Origin: Parasphingorhabdus cellanae
GTDB lineage: Bacteria; Pseudomonadota; Alphaproteobacteria; Sphingomonadales; Sphingomonadaceae
Reading direction: 5' to 3'
Length of the DNA: 64,000 nt
NCBI RefSeq assembly: GCF_017498565.1
Contig: NZ_CP071794.1
Coordinates: 3,152,001-3,216,000 of the forward strand
The stretch's first letter is position 1. Every line of letters starts with the position of its first letter. Below the pieces are notes generated by a model. That model had not been told where the DNA came from and made no database searches. It saw only the letters and a program-made list of their open reading frames with translations. Below are positions 27,401-34,498 of the stretch, piece after piece. The position numbers were made by a program, and so were the translations under genes.

Positions 27401-29125
27401 ATGCTGTTCGATATTTTTCAGCACCACATAAACAAAGCTCTGGACGATTTGGTCGCCAGCGGTGATCTGCCAGCGGATCTGGATCGCAAGAATGTCACTC
27501 TGGAGCCGCCGCGCGATCCCTCGCACGGTGATCTATCGACAAACGCTGCGATGGTATTGTCCAAGGCAGCCGGAGCCAAACCGCGCGACTTGGCTGAAAA
27601 AATCGTCGAAAAACTAGCGGCGCTGGAAGACGTCAAAGCAGCTGAAATGGCAGGCCCGGGTTTCATCAATCTGCGGGTTAGCGATGCCGTGCTCCTGACG
27701 GAATTGAGAGAAATCGAAGCTCTGGGCGCCGATTATGGTCGCTCGACCAAAGGGCAGGGTGTTACCGTCAATGTCGAATATGTCTCGGCCAACCCGACCG
27801 GCCCGATGCATATGGGCCATTGTCGCGGCGCGGTGGTCGGTGATGCGCTGGCCGATTTGCTCGAATTTATCGGCCACAAGGTGATCCGCGAATATTATGT
27901 GAACGATGCCGGCGCGCAGGTCGATATTCTCGCGGAATCCGTTCACATCCGCTATCGGGAAGCGCTGGGCGAAACGATTTTGGCCATTCCCGAAGGCCTT
28001 TACCCCGGAGACTATCTGAAACCCGTCGGCTGGGCGTTGGCACAGCAATATGGCGACAAATATGTTGATGCGCCGATTGATAAATGGCTGCCGATTTTCC
28101 GCAAGGCGGCTGTGGCGGGCATGATGGATATGATCCGGGCCGATCTGGCGTTGCTGGGCATCAAACATGATGTGTTCTCATCCGAAGCGGAGCTGCATGC
28201 AGCCGGTAAGGCGGACGCCGCCGAAGCGGTGTTGCGGTCTCGCGATCTGGTTTATGATGGCGTCCTGGAAAAGCCCAAAGGCAAGACGATTGATGACTGG
28301 GAGGCAGTCGAACTGCCGCTGTTCCGCTCCACGCAATTTGGTGATGATCAGGACCGGCCCATCAAGAAGTCCAACGGAAGTTGGACCTATTTTGGCGGCG
28401 ACCTCGCTTATCATTTCCAGAAAGCCCAAAAGGCCGATGAACTCATCGACATTTGGGGCGCGGATCATTCCGGCACGGTCAAGCGGATCAAGGCAGCTGT
28501 GGCGGCGCTGACCGAAGGCAAAACCAAATTTGACGTGAAGCTGATCCAGATGGTGCGGCTGTTGCGCGATGGCGAGCCGGAGAAAATGTCCAAACGGTCC
28601 GGCAATTTCGTCACTATCGCCGATATGGTCGAAGAAGTCGGCAAGGACGCCGTGCGCTTCACAATGCTGACCCGCAAGGCCGATGCGCAGATGGATTTTG
28701 ATTTTGCAAAGGTCACCGAGGCGTCAAAGGACAATCCGGTATTCTATGTGCAATATGCCCATGCGCGGATTCAATCGACCTTGCGCAAAGCGGCGGACGA
28801 AGAAAATATCTCTCGTTCGGCGGACCATCTTGACAAGCTGGGCGCAGAAGAGCTCGACCTCATCAAACAGGCGGCTCAATTCCCGAGAATCGTCGAATCA
28901 GCTGCCATGAGCCGCGAGCCACATCGGATCGCCTTCTACCTCAATGACCTCGCAGCGGCGTTTCACGCCTTCTGGAATATGGGCAATGACCGGCCCGAAA
29001 TGCGGATCATCATGGTGAACGACCCTGCCATGACGTCTGCTAGGCTTTTCTTAGCTAAATATTTAGGGCAAGTAATTAAGAACGGCCTCGCGCTGATGGG
29101 GGTCAGTGCCGCTGACAAGATGTGA
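27401..29125 (+). CDS. argS: Arginyl-tRNA synthetase
   Basis: ArgS charges tRNA-Arg. This class I enzyme has its HIGH motif as HMGH in SANPTGPMHMGHCRGA and its KMSKS motif as EKMSKRSGNF. The N-terminal additional domain (first about 110 residues, LFDIFQHHINKALDDL) and the C-terminal anticodon-binding DALR domain with YVQYAHARIQSTLRKA are in the usual order. The 574-residue length is normal. A SPOR-domain gene follows at 29 bases. Confidence 0.98.
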   Translation: MLFDIFQHHINKALDDLVASGDLPADLDRKNVTLEPPRDPSHGDLSTNAAMVLSKAAGAKPRDLAEKIVEKLAALEDVKAAEMAGPGFINLRVSDAVLLTELREIEALGADYGRSTKGQGVTVNVEYVSANPTGPMHMGHCRGAVVGDALADLLEFIGHKVIREYYVNDAGAQVDILAESVHIRYREALGETILAIPEGLYPGDYLKPVGWALAQQYGDKYVDAPIDKWLPIFRKAAVAGMMDMIRADLALLGIKHDVFSSEAELHAAGKADAAEAVLRSRDLVYDGVLEKPKGKTIDDWEAVELPLFRSTQFGDDQDRPIKKSNGSWTYFGGDLAYHFQKAQKADELIDIWGADHSGTVKRIKAAVAALTEGKTKFDVKLIQMVRLLRDGEPEKMSKRSGNFVTIADMVEEVGKDAVRFTMLTRKADAQMDFDFAKVTEASKDNPVFYVQYAHARIQSTLRKAADEENISRSADHLDKLGAEELDLIKQAAQFPRIVESAAMSREPHRIAFYLNDLAAAFHAFWNMGNDRPEMRIIMVNDPAMTSARLFLAKYLGQVIKNGLALMGVSAADKM

Positions 29126-29154
29126 GCGTTCGAGAATTACTGTGGGGTTAGAAT

Positions 29155-29793
29155 ATGTCTGATGTGAATAGCGATAGTCTGGACCTGGACGATGATAATC
29201 GCCTGCCATGGCTGGAATCAGCAGAAGATTATGATAGCGAGGATGAATATTCTCCTCTTCGCGTCGCTTTGTTTATTGGTCTGGGCATAGCGCTGCTCGC
29301 GGCGATTGTGGGCGGTATTTACTGGATGCAGAACCGCGATGGCGGCGGGTTGAGCGGTGATGGGACACTCATCGCGGCACAAGAAGGCGACTATAAAGTA
29401 CGCCCTGACGATCCACAGGCCAGACAGTTTGAAGGTGAAGGCGATGCGAGTTTTGCCGCTTCCGAAGGACAGGAAACGCCGGGCAAATTGGGCACGGCTC
29501 CGCCAGTGGAAGCACCGATTAAAAAGGCAGCTCCAACTGCGCCATCGGCGCCCGGAAGCGCGATGATTCAGCTTGGCGCATTCAGTTCGACGGGTCAGGC
29601 AGACAGCGCATGGTCGGGTTTCTCCCGTCGCTTTGCCGATATTGGCGCTCTGCCGAAGAAGATTGTGCAGGGAACGGTCGAAGGCGGAACCATCTATCGC
29701 CTCAACGCCGTAGCGCCGAATGTTTCGGCGGCTCAAAAAATCTGCAATGGCCTGAAAGCCGCTGGTGAAAGCTGTCTTGTCGTCCCGCAATAA
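29155..29793 (+). CDS. SPOR-domain envelope protein
   Basis: The 212-residue protein has an acidic cytoplasmic N-terminus, one membrane helix at about 35-57 (PLRVALFIGLGIALLAAIVG), a Pro/Ala-rich linker and a C-terminal SPOR domain from about residue 135 (MIQLGAFSSTGQADSAW). SPOR domains bind denuded glycan strands at the septum, so the protein probably localises to division sites. It lies between argS and nagZ. A specific division role is inferred from the domain only. Confidence 0.88.
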   Translation: MSDVNSDSLDLDDDNRLPWLESAEDYDSEDEYSPLRVALFIGLGIALLAAIVGGIYWMQNRDGGGLSGDGTLIAAQEGDYKVRPDDPQARQFEGEGDASFAASEGQETPGKLGTAPPVEAPIKKAAPTAPSAPGSAMIQLGAFSSTGQADSAWSGFSRRFADIGALPKKIVQGTVEGGTIYRLNAVAPNVSAAQKICNGLKAAGESCLVVPQ

Positions 29794-29826
29794 GGGCTTC
29801 CAAAACTGTAATAATCGGGGACGCGC

Positions 29827-29835
29827 TGTGGATAA
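29827..29835 (-). promoter_or_regulatory. Single consensus DnaA box upstream of nagZ
   Basis: TGTGGATAA is the exact complement of the DnaA box TTATCCACA. It lies in the gap before nagZ-scpAB. A single 9-mer can occur by chance in a window this long. Confidence 0.3.
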
Positions 29836-29918
29836 CGGCGCTTTCCGCTTTACCGGTCTGCCAATTTTCCGCATGATATGTCTATGATATTATGTGCAAG
29901 AATGGGTAGAGTGAGACC

Positions 29919-30926
29919 ATGAAGCCGGTCATTTTTGGTATGTCGGGATTAAGCCTGACCGCTGACGAAAAAGCGTTTTTCAAGGAAAGCGATCCCGCCG
30001 GATATATTATTTTCGGCCGGAATATCGAAAGCAAGGACCAGCTGCGCGCGCTGACCGACGAATTGCGCCTGTTGCATGGCCGCGATGATGTAGCGATCCT
30101 GATTGATCAGGAAGGCGGACGCGTGGCGCGGATGCAGGAACCGGTCTGGCCCAAATTCCCGCCGGGCGAAACCTTTGACAAGCTCTATGACATCGCGCCA
30201 GCGACCGCGATTGAGGCAGCACGCCTGAACGCACAGGCGATTGCCGAAAGCCTTCGTGAAGTTGGCATTACCGTCAATTGCCTGCCGCTGCTCGATGTCC
30301 GGCAACCGGACACGGTGGATGCCATTGGCAACCGTGCGATGGGCAGCGATCCGATGCAGGTGGCTGCCCTGGGTCGTGCGGTAATCGACGGGCAGACCAA
30401 GGGCGGCGCGGTGAGCGTCGTCAAACATATGCCGGGCCATGGCCGCGCTGTGGTCGATAGCCATATGGAATTGCCGAAAGTAAGCGCTTCTGCCGAAGAA
30501 CTGGAAACCGACATTGCTCCGTTTCGATCGCTGTCGGATGCACCGATGGGGATGACCGCGCATATTGTCTATACCGCCTGGGATGCAGAGCGCTGCGCGA
30601 GCCTGTCATCAACGGTTATCGACAATGTCATTCGCGGGGCCATCGGCTTTGACGGGCTGCTGTTTTCGGACGATCTCGACATGAAGGCATTGAAAGGCGA
30701 AGTGCCCGAACGCGCGCGCGATGTGGTCGCGGCGGGCTGTGATATTGCGCTTAATTGCTGGGGCCGGATGGATGAGATGGTCGGCATTGCTAACCTGCTG
30801 GGTGAGATTAGCGACAAATCCCGCGAACGGCTGAACAAAGCCATGGCCACATTGGATCAGGCTGGCGAAGAGGTGGAACTGGCCGAACTGCTATCCCGCC
30901 GAGACGCATTGTTGGCGGCGGCCTGA
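29919..30926 (+). CDS. nagZ: Beta-N-acetylhexosaminidase NagZ
   Basis: NagZ removes GlcNAc from anhydro-muropeptides during cell wall recycling in the cytoplasm. The glycoside hydrolase family 3 features are present: GYIIFGRNIESKDQL, LIDQEGGRVARM, NCLPLLDVRQP, the catalytic loop KHMPGHGRAVVDSHMELP and the nucleophile region GLLFSDDLDMKAL. No signal peptide is seen. The 335-residue length is typical. Its stop shares a base with the scpA start, so nagZ-scpA-scpB form one unit, an order common in this group. Confidence 0.96.
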   Translation: MKPVIFGMSGLSLTADEKAFFKESDPAGYIIFGRNIESKDQLRALTDELRLLHGRDDVAILIDQEGGRVARMQEPVWPKFPPGETFDKLYDIAPATAIEAARLNAQAIAESLREVGITVNCLPLLDVRQPDTVDAIGNRAMGSDPMQVAALGRAVIDGQTKGGAVSVVKHMPGHGRAVVDSHMELPKVSASAEELETDIAPFRSLSDAPMGMTAHIVYTAWDAERCASLSSTVIDNVIRGAIGFDGLLFSDDLDMKALKGEVPERARDVVAAGCDIALNCWGRMDEMVGIANLLGEISDKSRERLNKAMATLDQAGEEVELAELLSRRDALLAAA

Positions 30927-31726
30927 TGACAGACGGACCGGAAATTATCGAAGAACCCGAAGCAGAAGGCTTTTTCTTCACGAAAGCCGCAAGCGAAGAA
31001 GATGCAGCCCTCACGCTCAACATTGATGGATGGGAAGGTCCGCTTGATCTCTTGCTCGCGCTCGCACGCAATCAGAAAGTCGATCTGCGGGAAATATCGA
31101 TACTGGAGCTGGTTCAGCAATATCTGAAATATATCGCTGACGCGCAAAGTCTGAAGCTGGAGCTGGCGGCGGATTATCTGGTGATGGCGGCATGGTTGAC
31201 TTATCTCAAATCTGGCTTGCTGCTGCCCAAAGACCCTGAAATTGATCCCTCGCCGGAAGAATTGGCGCTGCGCCTGCAAATGCGGCTGGAGCGGCTCAAC
31301 GCGATGCGAGAGGCTGGCGCCAGATTGCTGGCCCGTGACCGGATTGGCCGGGATGTCTTTGCTCGCGGAGCGCCTGAAGGCCTGCGGGTTGTGAAAAACC
31401 GGCATTGGCAGGCGGAATATTATGATCTGATCTCGGCCTATGGTCGGGTCAAGCTGCGCAGTGTTCCGCCGGTCCATATCGTGAAGCAACGGATGGTGAT
31501 GACGCTCGAAGACGCGTTGGCGCGAGTGTCTTTGATGCTCGGCGAAGCCATTGACTGGATGGATATCCGGGCCTTTTTGCCCCCCGGCGCTCCACCGCAA
31601 TTACGCAAATCGGCGCTGGCATCGAGCTTCGTCGCCGCGCTCGAACTGGCGCGGCAGGGAAAATTGGTGCTCAGTCAGGAAGAGAGCTTTGCGCCCCTAA
31701 AGTTGAAAGCAAGCAATGATGGATGA
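30926..31726 (+). CDS. scpA: Segregation and condensation protein A
   Basis: ScpA is the kleisin that bridges Smc heads and binds ScpB in the chromosome condensin complex. The 266-residue protein carries the family start WEGPLDLLLALARNQKVDLREI, the YLVMAAWLTYLKSGLLLP helix, and a C-terminal winged-helix end (RQGKLVLSQEESFAPL). The ATG overlaps the nagZ stop, and its end overlaps scpB by 11 bases, which indicates tight coupling. Confidence 0.96.
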   Translation: MTDGPEIIEEPEAEGFFFTKAASEEDAALTLNIDGWEGPLDLLLALARNQKVDLREISILELVQQYLKYIADAQSLKLELAADYLVMAAWLTYLKSGLLLPKDPEIDPSPEELALRLQMRLERLNAMREAGARLLARDRIGRDVFARGAPEGLRVVKNRHWQAEYYDLISAYGRVKLRSVPPVHIVKQRMVMTLEDALARVSLMLGEAIDWMDIRAFLPPGAPPQLRKSALASSFVAALELARQGKLVLSQEESFAPLKLKASNDG

Positions 31727-32426
31727 GCCGGAAAAAACTGATCGCAGCCTGATCATGGGCATGAATGCCGAAATGGATGAAGGGACAAGAGCCGTTGAGG
31801 CGACGTTATTTGCGTCCGAAAATCCGATGACGATTGCGGACATCAAACTTTATGTCGGCGAGGAGGTTGATATTCGTGGCGCGCTTAATGATTTGCAGAA
31901 TGACTATTCAGGACGCGGTATCTCGCTGATCAAAACCGGCGACCGCTGGCATTTTCAAACCGCTCATGATCTCTCACATCTCCTCCGCCGGGAACGGGCC
32001 GAACTGCGCAAACTCAGCCGTGCGGGCATGGAAACGCTGGCGATTATTGCTTATCACGAACCGGTCAGTCGCGCCGAGATAGAGGCTATTCGGGGCGTTC
32101 AGGTCGCAAAAGGCACGCTCGATGTACTGATGGAGGCGGGCTGGGTCCGTCCGGCGGGGCGCCGCGAAGTGCCTGGCCGACCACTGATTTACGCCACGAC
32201 GGCCGAGTTTCTGACCCATTTCGGCCTTCAGAGTCGCAAGGAACTGCCGGGCATTGATGACCTGAAAGCTGCCGGTTTGCTGGATCCGGTGGACCTGGCG
32301 CTCGAACGGCTTGAGATGGAAGCAGAAGATGAATTGCCATTGGAACAGGAACTTAACGAAGATGGTGCACAAGAAAATGAGGATGACACTGCCGATTCAC
32401 TGGAAAACGCAGCGGAAAGCGCCTAA
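31716..32426 (+). CDS. scpB: Segregation and condensation protein B
   Basis: ScpB is the dimeric winged-helix partner of ScpA in Smc-ScpAB. Family blocks are EATLFASENPMTIADIK, LSRAGMETLAIIAYHEPVSR, a turn with VQVAKG-like sequence, and RPLIYATTAEFLTHFGL. The acidic C-terminal tail (ENEDDTADSLENAAES) is variable in the family. Two adjacent ATGs exist; the first at 31716 gives 236 residues. It is followed after 28 bases by tatA. Confidence 0.95.
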   Translation: MMDEPEKTDRSLIMGMNAEMDEGTRAVEATLFASENPMTIADIKLYVGEEVDIRGALNDLQNDYSGRGISLIKTGDRWHFQTAHDLSHLLRRERAELRKLSRAGMETLAIIAYHEPVSRAEIEAIRGVQVAKGTLDVLMEAGWVRPAGRREVPGRPLIYATTAEFLTHFGLQSRKELPGIDDLKAAGLLDPVDLALERLEMEAEDELPLEQELNEDGAQENEDDTADSLENAAESA

Positions 32427-32454
32427 GTAATAGGGATAGATCAGGAGATTTTCG

Positions 32455-32682
32455 ATGCAACCGAGTATTTGGCAGATTTTAATTGTAGCAGCGTTGGTGC
32501 TGATCCTGTTCGGTCGCGGCCGGATTTCGGAAATGATGGGCGATGTCGGGAAAGGCATTAAATCCTTCAAAAAGGGCATTACCGAAGAAGAGGAAAGCGT
32601 GAAGGCTGCTACCCAGATTGACAGCAAGCCCGCTGATATCAGCGCAGAAAAAGCCACGACATCGGACAAGACCGCTGGTTAA
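32455..32682 (+). CDS. tatA: Sec-independent protein translocase TatA
   Basis: TatA oligomers make the path for folded proteins with twin-arginine signals. The 75-residue protein has one short membrane helix ([13 protein letters not shown]), the FG hinge motif at 19-20 (FGRGRI), an amphipathic helix ([15 protein letters not shown]) and an acidic tail. AGGAGA precedes the ATG. It is the first of a tatABC set. Confidence 0.95.
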   Translation: MQPSIWQILIVAALVLILFGRGRISEMMGDVGKGIKSFKKGITEEEESVKAATQIDSKPADISAEKATTSDKTAG

Positions 32683-32725
32683 GGCTCTCCCGCTGGGTCC
32701 AGGCCGGAACTAGCGGCGCACAAAT

Positions 32726-33100
32726 ATGTTTGACCTGTCCATATCCGAGATCGCGATTATCGTGATCATTGCTATTGTGGTCATTGGCCCCAAGGAACTG
32801 CCGCGGGCGCTCGCCACAGCTGGTCGCTGGATGGCCAAGGCGCGCGGTGTGATGGGCAATTTCCGTACCGGCTTTGACGCTATGGTCCGTGAGGCGGAAT
32901 TGCAGGAAATGGAAAAGAAATGGGCATCGGAGAACGAGCGGATCATGCTGGAGCATCCGACCGTTGAGGCCGATGAGCCGCAGATGGAACCATTAGATGA
33001 CCCGCCAGCAGCTGATAAGAAAAGCGACAGCGGCGATCAGCCTGATCTTCCATTGAGCGGTGACAGTAACGATAGCAGTCCGGAAAAACCCGGCGCATGA
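32726..33100 (+). CDS. tatB: Sec-independent protein translocase TatB
   Basis: TatB forms the substrate receptor with TatC. The 124-residue protein begins MFDLSISEIAIIVIIAIVVI with the hinge motif GPKELPRAL, which marks TatB, followed by an amphipathic helix and a long charged tail. Its stop overlaps tatC by four bases. The variable tail is shorter than in some relatives. Confidence 0.94.
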   Translation: MFDLSISEIAIIVIIAIVVIGPKELPRALATAGRWMAKARGVMGNFRTGFDAMVREAELQEMEKKWASENERIMLEHPTVEADEPQMEPLDDPPAADKKSDSGDQPDLPLSGDSNDSSPEKPGA

Positions 33101-33888
33101 ACGAGCAATCTTCGCCCGATATGGAAGCCAATATAGACGATAGCAAAGCGCCGCTGATCGAACATCTGATCGAATTGCGCCAGCGTTTGGTCTGGGCCGT
33201 CGTTGCTCTGGTCATTGCTTTCGCTGTCAGCTTCTATTTTGCCGATGAGATATTCGGTCTGTTGGTGGTACCTCTAACGGACGCCTTTCCTCCGGGCGAG
33301 GGGAAGCTCGTTTTCACCAAGCTCTATGAAGCCTTTTTTGTCGAGATAAAGGTCGCGATGTTCGCTGCGTTTTTTCTTGCTTTTCCAATTATTTCCAACC
33401 AGCTCTGGGCTTTTGTCGCACCGGGACTTTATGCGAACGAGAAAAAGGCGTTTCTGCCGTTTCTCTTTGCGACACCGCTGTTGTTCACCGCCGGAGCAGC
33501 GCTGGCTTATTATATCGTGATGCCAACGGCTTTCCGGTTTTTCTTGGGTTTTGAAGGCGAAGTGGGCGGTCTGACGCAAGAAGCCTTGCCCGCCATGGGT
33601 GATTATCTCGACCTGGTGATGCGGTTCATTCTGGCCTTCGGCGTTTGTTTCCAGTTGCCAGTGTTGTTGTTGCTGCTCAACCGCGCCGGACTGGTGACAC
33701 GCGAACAGCTTATTGGGCTGCGCCGCTACATGGTTGTCGGAGCTTTCGTATTGGCCGCAATATTGACCCCGCCGGATGTTGTGTCACAGTTTCTGCTCGG
33801 CTTGCCACTGATCATGCTTTACGAAGTATCGCTAGCAATCATGTGGTTTACCGAGCGAAAGCGCGCCAAGCAACAGGTCGCAGAATAA
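33097..33888 (+). CDS. tatC: Sec-independent protein translocase TatC
   Basis: TatC recognises twin-arginine signal peptides. The 263-residue protein has six membrane helices. The N-terminal signature is LIEHLIELRQRLVWAVVAL, and the first periplasmic region ends with KLYEAFFVEIKVAMFAAFF. FVAPGLYANEKKAF and an FLFATPLLFTAGAALAYYIV helix follow. The ATG overlaps the tatB stop. A cytoplasmic tail of basic residues ends it. Confidence 0.97.
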   Translation: MNEQSSPDMEANIDDSKAPLIEHLIELRQRLVWAVVALVIAFAVSFYFADEIFGLLVVPLTDAFPPGEGKLVFTKLYEAFFVEIKVAMFAAFFLAFPIISNQLWAFVAPGLYANEKKAFLPFLFATPLLFTAGAALAYYIVMPTAFRFFLGFEGEVGGLTQEALPAMGDYLDLVMRFILAFGVCFQLPVLLLLLNRAGLVTREQLIGLRRYMVVGAFVLAAILTPPDVVSQFLLGLPLIMLYEVSLAIMWFTERKRAKQQVAE

Positions 33889-33922
33889 GAAGCGGCGGAA
33901 TAGCAGGCCGATCCGGTGTCAT

Positions 33923-34051
33923 CTATTCGTTGATAACTTCTTCAGCCTCATCGCCGACGGATTCGATGTCTTGACCTGCACCCTGCACAGTATTGCATCC
34001 GGCAAGGACAATGGTGGACGAAATGACTATAGTCACAAAAATCTTACGCAT
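33923..34051 (-). CDS. Entericidin-like lipoprotein, copy 3
   Basis: This 42-residue protein is a small lipoprotein with the lipobox LAGC (Cys19) followed by NTVQGAGQDIESVG, the pattern of the entericidin A/B family. Family members are small membrane-active envelope lipoproteins, named after an antidote/toxin pair in enterics. AGGAG precedes the ATG. It is the last of three tandem copies; the acidic tail (DEAEEVINE) differs from the RAGE-type tails of the other two. A toxin role is not shown by sequence. Confidence 0.8.
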   Translation of the reverse strand: MRKIFVTIVISSTIVLAGCNTVQGAGQDIESVGDEAEEVINE

Positions 34052-34164
34052 TTTACTCTCCTGATGGCCGGGCATTAGGCACCGGCTAATCAGGAAATGC
34101 GCAATATAGGCAATTGTTCCGCCGATATCGGCGATGGGAGCCAAATTCGCGTTCGGACGAAACC

Positions 34165-34290
34165 CTAATTGATTGCGTCTTCACCCGCGCGTCCGACGGA
34201 CTCAATATCTTCGCCAACGCCTTGTACTGTATTACAGGCAGCGAGAACGAGGGTGGATGAAATTATCAATGATGCCAAAATCTTGCGCAT
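34165..34290 (-). CDS. Entericidin-like lipoprotein, copy 2
   Basis: This 41-residue protein has the lipobox LAAC (Cys19) and the mature sequence NTVQGVGEDIESVGRAGEDA. It is nearly the same layout as the copies on both sides. AGGAG lies in front of the ATG. It is 23 bases downstream of copy 1, so the two are probably one transcript; 113 bases and a 14-bp palindrome (34120-34133) separate it from copy 3. Confidence 0.8.
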   Translation of the reverse strand: MRKILASLIISSTLVLAACNTVQGVGEDIESVGRAGEDAIN

Positions 34291-34313
34291 GTTCATTCTC
34301 CTGATGAAATAGA

Positions 34314-34439
34314 TTAATCGATCGCCCGTTCGCCAGCACGGCCAACGGATTTAATATCATCTCCAACACCTTGCACAGTGTTGCAGGCGCCCAGCAAGAG
34401 CGCCGATGATAGGGCGATAGAAGCGATTATTTTGCGCAT
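34314..34439 (-). CDS. Entericidin-like lipoprotein, copy 1
   Basis: This 41-residue protein has a signal segment, the lipobox LGAC (Cys19) and NTVQGVGDDIKSVGRAGERA. It is the first of three tandem copies and lies 57 bases after the ZnuD-like receptor on the same strand. Its leader contains crossing inverted repeats that overlap the ribosome-binding site (34441-34498), so translation may be controlled by RNA structure. Confidence 0.8.
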   Translation of the reverse strand: MRKIIASIALSSALLLGACNTVQGVGDDIKSVGRAGERAID

Positions 34440-34440
34440 A

Positions 34441-34498
34441 GGGGTAACTCCTGATCCTGCGTTTTCAGCAGGAACACGAAATTACCCCGATTCCTGCT
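34441..34498 (-). promoter_or_regulatory. Leader of the entericidin array with competing hairpins
   Basis: On the plus strand three inverted pairs are visible: GGGGTAA (34441-34447) with TTACCCC (34482-34488), TCCTGC (34455-34460) with GCAGGA (34468-34473), and AGCAGGAA (34467-34474) with TTCCTGCT (34491-34498). The third crosses the other two, so they cannot all form at once. The ribosome-binding site AGGAG (34448-34452, minus) lies inside the first pair, next to the start codon. The third pair overlaps the receptor stop codon. Confidence 0.5.
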
